Shown here: piece by piece, positions 29,541 to 39,064 of the stretch | Position numbering within the stretch: position 1 is the stretch's first letter | Layout: each line of letters opens with the position of its first letter | NCBI GenBank assembly: GCA_002842575.1 | Contig: PHDJ01000006.1 | Coordinates: forward strand, 1-64,000 | Origin: Bacteroidetes bacterium HGW-Bacteroidetes-2 | GTDB lineage: Bacteria > Bacteroidota > Bacteroidia > Flavobacteriales > Flavobacteriaceae | Reading direction: 5' to 3' | Length of the DNA: 64,000 nt | Notes under the pieces: generated by a model | The model's input: the letters and a program-made list of their open reading frames with translations, nothing else | The model's database searches: none | What the model was told of the DNA's origin: nothing | Program-made: the position numbers and the translations under genes

Positions 29541-30050
29541 ATGATTGAGGAAGATAACGTCTGTAAAGACAACATTTACAATAAGTTGTTTCAAACCCTT
29601 TCCACTTCTATTTATAATTTTATTTATTTTAAATGTGGTGATTCTTCACAAGCTGAAGATTTAGTGCAAGAAGCTTTTATTAAATTGTGGGAAAACTGCG
29701 CTAAGGTTCCTCAAAAAAAAGCAAAATCATTTTTATATACGGTTTGCAGTAATGCATTTTTAAATGAAGTTGCGCACAAAAAAGTGGTTTTAAATTACGC
29801 AGAAAAAACTGGCCCGAGAGTCAATATTCAAACCCCTCAATACCTATTAGAAGAAAAAGAATTTGAAACAAAACTTCAAAACGCCCTCGCAAACTTAACA
29901 GAGAAGCAGCGCACTGCTTTTTTAATGAATAGAATTGAAGGAAAAAAATACCGTGAAATAGCAGAAATACTAGATATATCTGTAAAAGCGGTAGAAAAAC
30001 GTATGAGTCAAGCCTTAGATTCACTTCGGAAAGAAATTAAAAATATATAA
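29541..30050 (+). CDS. RNA polymerase ECF-type sigma factor (FecI-like)
   Basis: DSSQAEDLVQEAFIKLWEN; LTEKQRTAFLMNRIEGKKYREIAEILDISVKAVEKRMSQALDSLRKE. Confidence 0.92.
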   Translation: MIEEDNVCKDNIYNKLFQTLSTSIYNFIYFKCGDSSQAEDLVQEAFIKLWENCAKVPQKKAKSFLYTVCSNAFLNEVAHKKVVLNYAEKTGPRVNIQTPQYLLEEKEFETKLQNALANLTEKQRTAFLMNRIEGKKYREIAEILDISVKAVEKRMSQALDSLRKEIKNI

Positions 30051-30109
30051 CATTATAAGGTAGGGTAATTAAGGTTTTGCCTGTTTCACATAAAGATAAA
30101 TAAAACGTA

Positions 30110-31009
30110 ATGAACGAACAATTACTACATAAATTTTTAAATAACGAAATAACAGCCGCTGAGATGGAAACATTGCAAACAACGGATACTTATCGAGATT
30201 ATTTAAAAATTGCCTCCACGACTTCCTCCATGCATCCCCCTACATTTAACCAAGAACGTGTTTGGCAAAAGCTAAGTGAAAAAACAAAAAAACAGGCTAA
30301 AGTTATATCCCTTTCCTTTTTTAGACCTCTTATAAAATATGCCGCTATTTTTGCATTGCTACTTGCAGGATATCTTTATGTTACAAATCTTGATGTTTCT
30401 GTAACATCGCATTTAGCTGAAAAGAAAAACATAACTCTTCCTGATAATTCAGAAGTGGTTTTAAATGCAGATTCTAAAGTTATTTACAACAAAAACTCTT
30501 GGAATAAAAAAAGATCCTTATCTTTAAATGGAGAAGCCTTTTTTAAGGTAGCAAAAGGCAAAAAATTTGATGTAGTAACCCCACAAGGTGTTGTAAGTGT
30601 TATGGGCACACAATTTAATGTGCAAAGCAGAAAAAATCATTTTCACATATCTTGTTTTGAAGGTCTTGTGCGTGTAAATTTTAATAATCAGGAAATACAA
30701 CTTCCGGCAGGAAATAGCGTTTTAATAGAAAACGGAATTCTTATAGCACAACAAAACATTAGCACAACACAACCCGGATGGATGTTTAATGAAAGTACTT
30801 TTGAAAACACGCCTTTAATAGCTGTTATAGGGGAGTTGCAAAGACAATACAACATTGAAGTAGTATTTAAAATAAGTGATAAAAACATACTTTATACAGG
30901 AACATTTACCCACACAAATTTAGATGCCGCATTAAAAACAATTTGTGAACCTTTAAAACTTAAATATTCTATAGATGACAAAAGGGGCGTAATAATTTAT
31001 GAAGATTAA
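30110..31009 (+). CDS. FecR-family anti-sigma factor
   Basis: ITLPDNSEVVLNADSKVIYNKN; GEAFFKVAKGKKFDVVTPQGVVSVMGTQFNV. Confidence 0.92.
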   Translation: MNEQLLHKFLNNEITAAEMETLQTTDTYRDYLKIASTTSSMHPPTFNQERVWQKLSEKTKKQAKVISLSFFRPLIKYAAIFALLLAGYLYVTNLDVSVTSHLAEKKNITLPDNSEVVLNADSKVIYNKNSWNKKRSLSLNGEAFFKVAKGKKFDVVTPQGVVSVMGTQFNVQSRKNHFHISCFEGLVRVNFNNQEIQLPAGNSVLIENGILIAQQNISTTQPGWMFNESTFENTPLIAVIGELQRQYNIEVVFKISDKNILYTGTFTHTNLDAALKTICEPLKLKYSIDDKRGVIIYED

Positions 31010-33572
31010 AACTGGGGGGATTTCATTATTATTTATAATTTTTATGCTATTCCCTTTTGGGAATCAGGTTTGTAATGCACAAGAAAAAAAGCAAACACTG
31101 CTATTTGTTCTGGAACAATTAGAAGAACTTTTTGAGATTAGGTTTTCCTATGCAAGTCAGGATATAGATAACATTGAAATAAACACTCCAAATTATAATA
31201 ATACACTACCTTTTCTTTTAGAAGAATTAAACAATATCACTGGACTTCAATTTAGGTTTATCGATGGTCGGTACATTACAATTACTAAGTATGAAGAAGG
31301 TTTTATTGATATTTGTGGAATACTTATCGATGCCGAAACATTATTTCCTCTTGAAGGTGCTACGATTCAGATACTAGAAACCAATCAAAGTGCCATTTCC
31401 AATAGTTCCGGCAATTTTATGATGATAAGCGTTCCAAAAAATGCAACCCTACAAATTTCTTACTTGGGGTATAACACAATCAGAAAAACTTCTGATACTT
31501 TTCAAAAATCAAATCCTTGTATTTCTCTGAAATTAAAACTGGAAATCAGTGAACTTCAAGATGTGGTGTTGCAAAACATTTTTGCAAAAGGAATCCAAAA
31601 AAAGAAAGATGGCGCAATTTTGCTAAACACAGAAAACTTTGGAAATTTACCAGGACTTACTGAACCCGATGTGCTTTCAATGATTCAAGCACTTCCAGGT
31701 ATTATAAGCGCAGATGAAACGGTATCTAACATCAGCATTCGCGGTGGTACTACCGATGAAAACCTAATCTTATGGGATGACATCAGGATGTTTCAAAACG
31801 GACATTTTTTTGGCCTAATTACTGCCTTTAATCCTTATTTAACCCAAAAAATAACCTTATATAAAAATGGAACAAACGCTCGTTATGGCGAAAGTGTTTC
31901 GGGTGTTGTTGCCATGAATTCAGCAAATGATATACCTGAAAATTTTTCAGGAGGAATCCAACTAAATATGATTAATACTGGTGCTTTTGCTGAAATTCCT
32001 TTGAGTAAAAAACTAGGAATTTACGTTTCAGGAAGACGATCTGTAATTGACTTTATTGAAACGCCAACCTACAACCAGTTTTTTAATAGAATTTTTCAAA
32101 ACACTGAAGTCACCAACTTACAAAATACTACTGGAACTGGAATTTTCTCTGCCCAAGAAGATTTTTCATTTTATGATATCAGTTTTAAAGCCATTTACCG
32201 CCCATCAAACAAAGATAGTTTTCATTTTAATTTTTTGAATATTGACAATCTATTAAATTTTACAGAAACCTTTGCAACAGAGGCCACCCAAAATTCCGAA
32301 ACAAGTAATTTAAATCAAAATAGTATTGCAGGTGGAATAAGTTGGAACAGAAAATGGCTAGACAATATAAGAACAAACGTATTAATTTATAGCACTCACT
32401 ATATACTTGACGCCAGTAATTTAGATGTTTTTTCAAACCAGCAGATCTTTCAATCTAATGAGGTTTTAGAAACTGGAATTAAACTAGATGCTTCACTCCT
32501 TTGGGCAAACAATAATACCTTTACTTCAGGATACCAATTTATAGAAACAGGCATCAGCAATACCCAAGATGTGAACATTCCTCGCTTTAGAAGCTTTGTT
32601 AAAGAAGTTTTGCGCAATCATTCTTTTTTTGTAAGTAATACTTTTGATTTTTTCTCATCAAAAACTAGCATAACCGCTGGATTAAGAACAAATTACTTTC
32701 CTAAATTTAGTAAATTTTTAATTGAACCTCGTTTGAATGTACATCAAAAACTAGGTAATGGTTTTTCAATTGAAGCAGCTATTGAACAAAAAAGTCAGTC
32801 AGTAACCCAACGCATCGATTTGCAAAGTGACTTTCTAGGTGTTGAAAAAAGACGATGGGTGCTTGCAAATGAAGATAATGTACCTATTGAAACTAGCACA
32901 CAATATTCTCTAGGTTTTCTATACCAAAAAAACAATTGGCTCCTACAATTTGAAGGATTTCTAAAAAAAGTAGATGGCATTACAACCGCAAACCAAGGAT
33001 TTCAAAATCAATTACAATTTGTTAGAACCATAGGAAGTTATGAAGCCTCCGGAATAGAATTTATTTTGAATAAAAAGCACAAAAACTGGAGCACATGGCT
33101 AAGTTATACCTACACAAACTTAGACTATACCTTTAATGAGTTAATTCCAAGTAGTTTTCCTCACAATACAAACATACCACATCAAGCTACTTTAGCGACC
33201 TCCTATACTTGGAACAAAATTAAAATTTCGTCGGGATTAAACTGGCATAGCGGAAAACCCAATACCGTTCCTATTAATGAAAACGCTATCGAAATTATAA
33301 ACAGTATCCCTACCATTCAATATGCAAGTCCAAACCAAGAGCAACTTGACGATTATTATAGAGTGGACATATCAGCCGAATATGAATTTTTTATTTCCAA
33401 TAAAATTATAGGAAAAATTAATGCAGCCCTGTTGAATGCTACTGATAGAAAAAATATTTTAAACACGTATTATGTTATAGAAGAAAACAATTCGATGGAG
33501 CCTACAATTAATCAAATAGATCAATTATCACTAGGCATTACCCCTAATATTTCTTTACAAATTCTTTTTTAG
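30999..33572 (+). CDS. TonB-dependent outer-membrane receptor with STN and carboxypeptidase-regulatory-like N-terminal domains
   Basis: Secretin/TonB-short-N-like start; LSMIQALPGIISADETVSNISIRGGTTDENLILWDDI plug; C-terminal barrel ending ...LGITPNISLQILF. Confidence 0.9.
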   Translation: MKIKTGGISLLFIIFMLFPFGNQVCNAQEKKQTLLFVLEQLEELFEIRFSYASQDIDNIEINTPNYNNTLPFLLEELNNITGLQFRFIDGRYITITKYEEGFIDICGILIDAETLFPLEGATIQILETNQSAISNSSGNFMMISVPKNATLQISYLGYNTIRKTSDTFQKSNPCISLKLKLEISELQDVVLQNIFAKGIQKKKDGAILLNTENFGNLPGLTEPDVLSMIQALPGIISADETVSNISIRGGTTDENLILWDDIRMFQNGHFFGLITAFNPYLTQKITLYKNGTNARYGESVSGVVAMNSANDIPENFSGGIQLNMINTGAFAEIPLSKKLGIYVSGRRSVIDFIETPTYNQFFNRIFQNTEVTNLQNTTGTGIFSAQEDFSFYDISFKAIYRPSNKDSFHFNFLNIDNLLNFTETFATEATQNSETSNLNQNSIAGGISWNRKWLDNIRTNVLIYSTHYILDASNLDVFSNQQIFQSNEVLETGIKLDASLLWANNNTFTSGYQFIETGISNTQDVNIPRFRSFVKEVLRNHSFFVSNTFDFFSSKTSITAGLRTNYFPKFSKFLIEPRLNVHQKLGNGFSIEAAIEQKSQSVTQRIDLQSDFLGVEKRRWVLANEDNVPIETSTQYSLGFLYQKNNWLLQFEGFLKKVDGITTANQGFQNQLQFVRTIGSYEASGIEFILNKKHKNWSTWLSYTYTNLDYTFNELIPSSFPHNTNIPHQATLATSYTWNKIKISSGLNWHSGKPNTVPINENAIEIINSIPTIQYASPNQEQLDDYYRVDISAEYEFFISNKIIGKINAALLNATDRKNILNTYYVIEENNSMEPTINQIDQLSLGITPNISLQILF

Positions 33573-33573
33573 C

Positions 33574-35352
33574 TTACATACGTTCAGGAACCTCGATGCC
33601 CAATAATTTAAAAGAGGATTGAATTACTTCACCAACTTTTTTTGAAAGTTGCACACGAAATTCACGCTTTCCTTCTTCTATTTCTGCTAGTATTGGAACA
33701 CTTTGGTAAAATGAATTATAGGCTTTTACTAAATCATAGGTATAATTAGCCACCAAAGCAGGACTATAATTTTCTGAAGCATTTTGTATAGCTTCCGGAT
33801 ATAACTGCAATTGTTTTATTAACTCTTTTTCTTTAGAATGCAATTCTACCTCTGAAGAAATAGTATAATTTGATGCATTATCCTTTCTGAGAATAGATTG
33901 AATTCGAGCGAAAGTATATTGAATAAATGGCCCAGTATTACCTTGAAAATCTACAGATTCTACTGGGTTAAAAAGAATACTTTTTTTGGGGTCAACTTTA
34001 AGAATATAATATTTCAAAGCTCCCAACCCAATGATGTTGTATAAAGTTTTCTTTTCCTCTTTGTTATAACCATCTAGTTTGCCCAATTCCTCTGAAAGTT
34101 CTTTTGCTGTTTGTGCCATATCTGCAATTAAGTCGTCTGCATCTACCACTGTTCCCTCACGGCTTTTCATTTTTCCGCTAGGTAAATCTACCATGCCATA
34201 ACTTAAATGGAATAACTGGTCGGCCCAAGTATATCCTAACTTTTTTAAAATCAAAAACAATACTTTAAAATGATAATCTTGCTCATTACCAACCGTATAA
34301 ACCATACCTCCAACATCTGGGAAATCTTTCACTCGCTGAATAGCAGTGCCTATATCTTGGGTCATATATACAGAAGTGCCATCGCTTCGTAAAACAATTT
34401 TTTCGTCTAATCCATCCTCGGTAAGATCAATCCAAACACTTCCGTCTTCCTTTTTGAAAAACACACCCTTTTCTAATCCTTCAATAACCACATCTTTTCC
34501 AAGAAGATAGGTATTGCTTTCATAATAGTTTTTATCAAAAGCTACTCCTAATTTTTTATATGTTTCTTCAAAACCTGCATACACCCAAGCATTCATTGTA
34601 TTCCAAAGAGAAATTGTTTTTGGGTCCCCAGATTCCCAAAGTTGAAGCATTTCTTGAGCTTCTAATAAAAGTGGTGCTTCTTTTTTTGCTTCTTCTTCTG
34701 TTTTACCTTCAGAGATAAGATGTGCAATTTCTTTTTTATATTCTTGGTCAAAGGTAACGTAGTAATTTCCAACAAACTTATCTCCTTTTAATCCAGTAGA
34801 TTCAGGGGTTTCTTCATTTCCAAATTTTTGCCAAGCCAACATACTTTTACAAATATGAATACCTCGATCGTTGATAATTTGAGTTTTATATACTTTTTTA
34901 CCACTTGCTTTGATGATTTCAGCAACTGCAAAACCAAGTAAATTATTTCGTACGTGACCTAAATGCAAGGGCTTATTTGTGTTTGGTGAAGAAAATTCGA
35001 CCATAACAGCCTTAGAGTTTAATTTTGGCTCTTCAAAGCCATAAGTGCTATTGTCCTTGATGTTTTTGAAAAATTCTAAATAATAGGCATCTACAATTAC
35101 AATATTTAAAAAGCCTTTTACCACATTAAATTTAGCAACTTCAAATACATTATTTTTTAAATAGTCTCCCAAAACTTCGCCCAGTTTCTCTGGGTTCATC
35201 TTCACCTGCCGCAACATCGGAAAAAGAACCACGGTAATATCTCCTTCAAATTCTTTACGTGTAGTTTGAAATTCAACGGCAGGTAGTTCAGTATTGTACA
35301 CAGCAATAAATGCCTCTTTTATTTTAGCTTCTAGTATTTGTTGTAAGGTCAT
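33574..35352 (-). CDS. argS: Arginine--tRNA ligase
   Basis: VEFSSPNTNKPLHLGHVRNNLLG; YTVGNEQDYHFKVLF; MKSREGTVVDADDL; C-terminal ...LLGIEVPERM. Confidence 0.97.
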   Translation of the reverse strand: MTLQQILEAKIKEAFIAVYNTELPAVEFQTTRKEFEGDITVVLFPMLRQVKMNPEKLGEVLGDYLKNNVFEVAKFNVVKGFLNIVIVDAYYLEFFKNIKDNSTYGFEEPKLNSKAVMVEFSSPNTNKPLHLGHVRNNLLGFAVAEIIKASGKKVYKTQIINDRGIHICKSMLAWQKFGNEETPESTGLKGDKFVGNYYVTFDQEYKKEIAHLISEGKTEEEAKKEAPLLLEAQEMLQLWESGDPKTISLWNTMNAWVYAGFEETYKKLGVAFDKNYYESNTYLLGKDVVIEGLEKGVFFKKEDGSVWIDLTEDGLDEKIVLRSDGTSVYMTQDIGTAIQRVKDFPDVGGMVYTVGNEQDYHFKVLFLILKKLGYTWADQLFHLSYGMVDLPSGKMKSREGTVVDADDLIADMAQTAKELSEELGKLDGYNKEEKKTLYNIIGLGALKYYILKVDPKKSILFNPVESVDFQGNTGPFIQYTFARIQSILRKDNASNYTISSEVELHSKEKELIKQLQLYPEAIQNASENYSPALVANYTYDLVKAYNSFYQSVPILAEIEEGKREFRVQLSKKVGEVIQSSFKLLGIEVPERM

Positions 35353-35713
35353 TAACTTAATTTTTAGGCTCTATTTTCAGAGCGCAAAGATACGGAAAAA
35401 TACTCCCTCTATATCGTTGTGCTTTATAGGTTTTTGTTCTTGGAAAATTAGTGTTTGTAAATAGAAAGTTTTAAGGCTATTGAAATTTAATTCTAAATAC
35501 TAAAATTAATGTTTAGTGCCTGTAAATTTTAAGAAAATGATGCCTTTTTTCTTGCATTAATGAAGTATATCGAAAACAAAAAAATTCAACCCCTATAGAA
35601 AGAATCTACAAGAATTGAAATTTAAAGGAATGGGTGTCTCTTCTCAATAAATTAAGTGATTTCTATAATAAATAATTATTTTTAGTTTATTAAAAAAAAC
35701 CGATTTTTTGCTT

Positions 35714-36034
35714 TTAAAGAATAATTATTAATAGTAAAATGATAATTATTGCGCCAACAGATAGATAGAGACCGTTTCCGGTACTTCGTATTTCTTTATT
35801 AATATCACGAACTTCTTTACGGAGTTCTTTTCTTTCAGAACGAGTAAGTGTTGACCTGTCCATTTCTTTAATTTCATCTATACGATTCAGCATATTTTGT
35901 ACATGTGCAGGAATTTCTTTAGGTGTTGGTGCAGGAATTGCAATATTTTTTTCTGATGCCATCATAGGCGTTGAAAATGTACCTAATGATAATAAAAGTA
36001 TCATTAAATAAAGAGCTGTTTTTTTCATAATCAT
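35714..36034 (-). CDS. Small secreted/membrane protein with C-terminal TM segment
   Basis: Signal peptide; charged helix; VGAIIIILLLIIIL. Confidence 0.6.
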   Translation of the reverse strand: MIMKKTALYLMILLLSLGTFSTPMMASEKNIAIPAPTPKEIPAHVQNMLNRIDEIKEMDRSTLTRSERKELRKEVRDINKEIRSTGNGLYLSVGAIIIILLLIIIL

Positions 36035-36559
36035 GTTATTTAAATTTGTTCGTTATTTTGTTGTGTAAATATGCCTTTTTATACCGCTTATATTGTTACA
36101 TATTTAATACTATTAGTTGTATATTTCTCACTTTTGGCGCATATAAATTTGTATAAAATCAATAACTGCTAATTAACGTTTCCAATATTAATACTGATGT
36201 AAAAAGAAAAACAGAAGCTGAAGTAGGTAAAGCATTTACAATACTGCATCGCATCAAATTGTGAAGCACTGTATTGCCTAATATATTTATTAACCTAAGC
36301 AGTATTCAAATACATAACTTGCTTATTTTAAATAACCACCTAAATGTTTGCAGCATAAAATTGCGATCAAAAGGTATCCTCGCGGGTTTTTGCACACTTT
36401 TAGATTCTTTTGCTTTGTTAATTCCATTTTACAAATGGAGTCTCTATAAGGGCAACGCCAAGGAATATATTTTATATCGGGATAATTATTTTATAAAAAT
36501 TGAAGCTAGCAAAAAAAGCATCCACTTGTTTAAAAAAATTTTAACCTACAAATTAGAAT

Positions 36560-36592
36560 AACTGCCCACATAAATAGGCAGTTTAATTTTTT
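36560..36592 (+). terminator. Hairpin aactgcc...ggcagtt + poly-T
   Basis: 7-bp stem followed by taattttttttt. Confidence 0.7.
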
Positions 36593-36752
36593 TTTGGTAA
36601 AATGCAGCCCAAAATTATACGTTTTATAAACGCAAAACAACGATGTGGTTTGGTGATTTGTATAGGTGTTTTCTGTAAATTTGATTCTTGGCTCTTACAT
36701 CAAAATGTTGAAGAACCCAATAGGCTATCTGTCAAATAATAAAACGGATTGC

Positions 36753-36790
36753 CGTTTCAATACGTTTCAATACGTTTCAATACGTTTCAA
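36753..36790 (+). repeat. 10-bp tandem repeat (tacgtttcaa)x4, first unit imperfect
   Basis: gccgtttcaa tacgtttcaa tacgtttcaa tacgtttcaa directly before tattaATG. Confidence 0.95.
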
Positions 36791-36795
36791 TATTA

Positions 36796-38148
36796 ATGAA
36801 AGATTTTATAGATAAAATTAGAATCCTACTAAAGTCAAAATTCGATTTAATAGACAATGAGAAGTTAAAAAAGAACCTACTCAATGCCTTGCCATTTTGG
36901 ATAGGTGCTTTTATAACTGGAACCACTGCGGTTATTTATGCAAAATTATTCTTTTGGGCAGAACTCGGAACACATCTTATCTACGAAAATGCACGTTGGA
37001 GCTTTTTTGTTATAACGCCGTTATGTTTTGTATTAGCTTGGTCTATGGTTGTGAGATATGCACCATTTTCAGGAGGAAGTGGGATTCCCCAAGTAATCGC
37101 ATCTATTGAATTATCTGGGCAAAAAAATAACCACAAAGTAAATTTATTACTTAGTTTAAGAACTATTTTAATAAAAATTATATCTAGTGTGGTTATGGTT
37201 TTTGGTGGTGGTGTTATTGGAAGGGAAGGACCTATGATTCAAATTTCAGCTTCTATTTTTAAAAAAATAAACGATCTATTACCTGCCTGGTATCCGAAAA
37301 TTTCAAAACAAAATATGATTGTTACGGGTGCTGCAGCTGGACTTGCGTCAGCTTTTAATACTCCTTTAGGTGGAATTGTTTTTGCCATTGAAGAGCTTAC
37401 AAGAACACATTTTAATTTGTTTAAATCGGCTTTGTTAACTGGCGTCATTATTGCGGGTCTTACTGCATTAAATTTTCTTGGCCCATATTTGTATTTAGGC
37501 TATCCACGATTAGACGGTGTTACAAGTTGGATTATAATTACCATAATACCTTTGGCAATTGTTACTGGTTTTGCTGGCAGCGGCATGGGTTCAATTATTT
37601 TATATATTTTCAAAAAAAAATCCATATTAAAAAAGAATTATCAAAAGATAATTTATGTTGCCATTTGTGGTTTAATTATCGCTTCATTAGCAATACTTAT
37701 TGATATAAAAACATTTGGTTCTGGGAAAGATATTATGGTTACTACTTTATTTACTGACCAAAAACAGTTAGAATGGTACGTTCCTTTTTTAAGAATTATT
37801 GGCCCTATTATTTCTTTTTCAACTGGTGCTGCTGGCGGTATTTTTGCACCATCTCTAAGTGCTGGCGCAAGTATTGGAGCCGTTTTTTCTGGTTGGTTGC
37901 AATTGTCAAATCCAGACACAAATTTAATTATCTTGTGTGGAATGACTGGGTTTTTGACTAGCATAACTCGAAGCCCATTTACCTCCTCCATTATTGTTTT
38001 GGAAATGACCAATACACATAATGTTATATTTTATATAATGCTAACTGCACTATTATCAAACCTTATTGCAACACTTATTAGTAGAAAATCCTTTTATGAC
38101 CTTTTAAAAAACCAATATGTCGATGTTGTCAATAAAGTTAAAATTTAA
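36796..38148 (+). CDS. ClC-family chloride channel/transporter
   Basis: GSGIPQV; GGGVIGREGPMIQ; AAAGLASAFNTPLGGIVFAIEEL; GAAGGIFAPSLSAGA. Confidence 0.93.
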   Translation: MKDFIDKIRILLKSKFDLIDNEKLKKNLLNALPFWIGAFITGTTAVIYAKLFFWAELGTHLIYENARWSFFVITPLCFVLAWSMVVRYAPFSGGSGIPQVIASIELSGQKNNHKVNLLLSLRTILIKIISSVVMVFGGGVIGREGPMIQISASIFKKINDLLPAWYPKISKQNMIVTGAAAGLASAFNTPLGGIVFAIEELTRTHFNLFKSALLTGVIIAGLTALNFLGPYLYLGYPRLDGVTSWIIITIIPLAIVTGFAGSGMGSIILYIFKKKSILKKNYQKIIYVAICGLIIASLAILIDIKTFGSGKDIMVTTLFTDQKQLEWYVPFLRIIGPIISFSTGAAGGIFAPSLSAGASIGAVFSGWLQLSNPDTNLIILCGMTGFLTSITRSPFTSSIIVLEMTNTHNVIFYIMLTALLSNLIATLISRKSFYDLLKNQYVDVVNKVKI

Positions 38149-38290
38149 AAGAGGCATATACCTATTATAACTTTATTATAAATGCTTTATAAATAATTTC
38201 ATTTTAAAAACTAAAAAACCTCTTTTAAAAAATACCTTCCCGCCAGAAATAACTTTTCCATAACTATTACAAAACTTTTAGTGAGTTTCT

Positions 38291-38935
38291 TTGCAAAAAA
38301 AAATGGACTTATTTATTTATGTTTTTGCTGCCTTATTTTCTGTTATTAACCCCTTAGACACTGTTCCTATTTTTGTAGGTCTTACTCAGGAGAAAGATAC
38401 TTTAGAACGCAAAAAAACCGCCTTACTCACCTCTATAAACGTTTTTGTAATATTGATAATTTCTTTTTTTATAGGAAAATATTTACTTAGCTTTTTCGGA
38501 ATTAGTTTGGACGCACTCCGCATTGCTGGGGGTCTTATTATTGTTACCTCGGGCTTTGCTTTACTTACAGGTTCTTTTTCAAAACATAAAGGTATGAAAA
38601 ATAAAAGGGTACAAAATGATTTGGCAAAAAGGGAACGATTTTCATTAACTCCACTTGCTATACCGATGCTAGCAGGTCCAGGCTCTATTTCTATGCAAAT
38701 TGCATTAAACCAAAAGCACCAAGAAACCACTGAAATATTAATTACTATGGGCGCAATTTTAGCGGTTTGTATTGCAACATTTGCTATTTTAAGAAGCTCT
38801 TATTTTATTGTTCGTTTTCTTGGAGCATCAGGCATTAATGCCATTTCAAGAATTATTGGGTTTATCATTATTGCAATTGGTATAGAATACATTAGTAGCT
38901 CCGTTGTATCTATTTTAAAATCGGTCATGCTATAA
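38291..38935 (+). CDS. MarC family integral membrane protein
   Basis: FSVINPLDTVPIFVGLT; LRIAGGLIIVTSGFALL; PLAIPMLAGPGSIS. Confidence 0.92.
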   Translation: MQKKMDLFIYVFAALFSVINPLDTVPIFVGLTQEKDTLERKKTALLTSINVFVILIISFFIGKYLLSFFGISLDALRIAGGLIIVTSGFALLTGSFSKHKGMKNKRVQNDLAKRERFSLTPLAIPMLAGPGSISMQIALNQKHQETTEILITMGAILAVCIATFAILRSSYFIVRFLGASGINAISRIIGFIIIAIGIEYISSSVVSILKSVML

Positions 38936-39064
38936 GCAATAATAAACTTATAAGCAGCTCAAAATAAAAATTCACCATTCCTACTTTATGTCAATTTTAT
39001 TAAACAACTTAACTTCTATTTAACTATAAAAACAAAAAGGTTTATGTATTTTTAAATCAAAAAA

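Noticed and set aside
36753-36790. Possible mini CRISPR array
   Set aside because: The repeat is only 10 bp with no spacers; it is a direct tandem repeat.
38386-38730. Minus-strand 114-aa ORF within marC
   Set aside because: Antisense to a clear MarC-family gene; no independent support.
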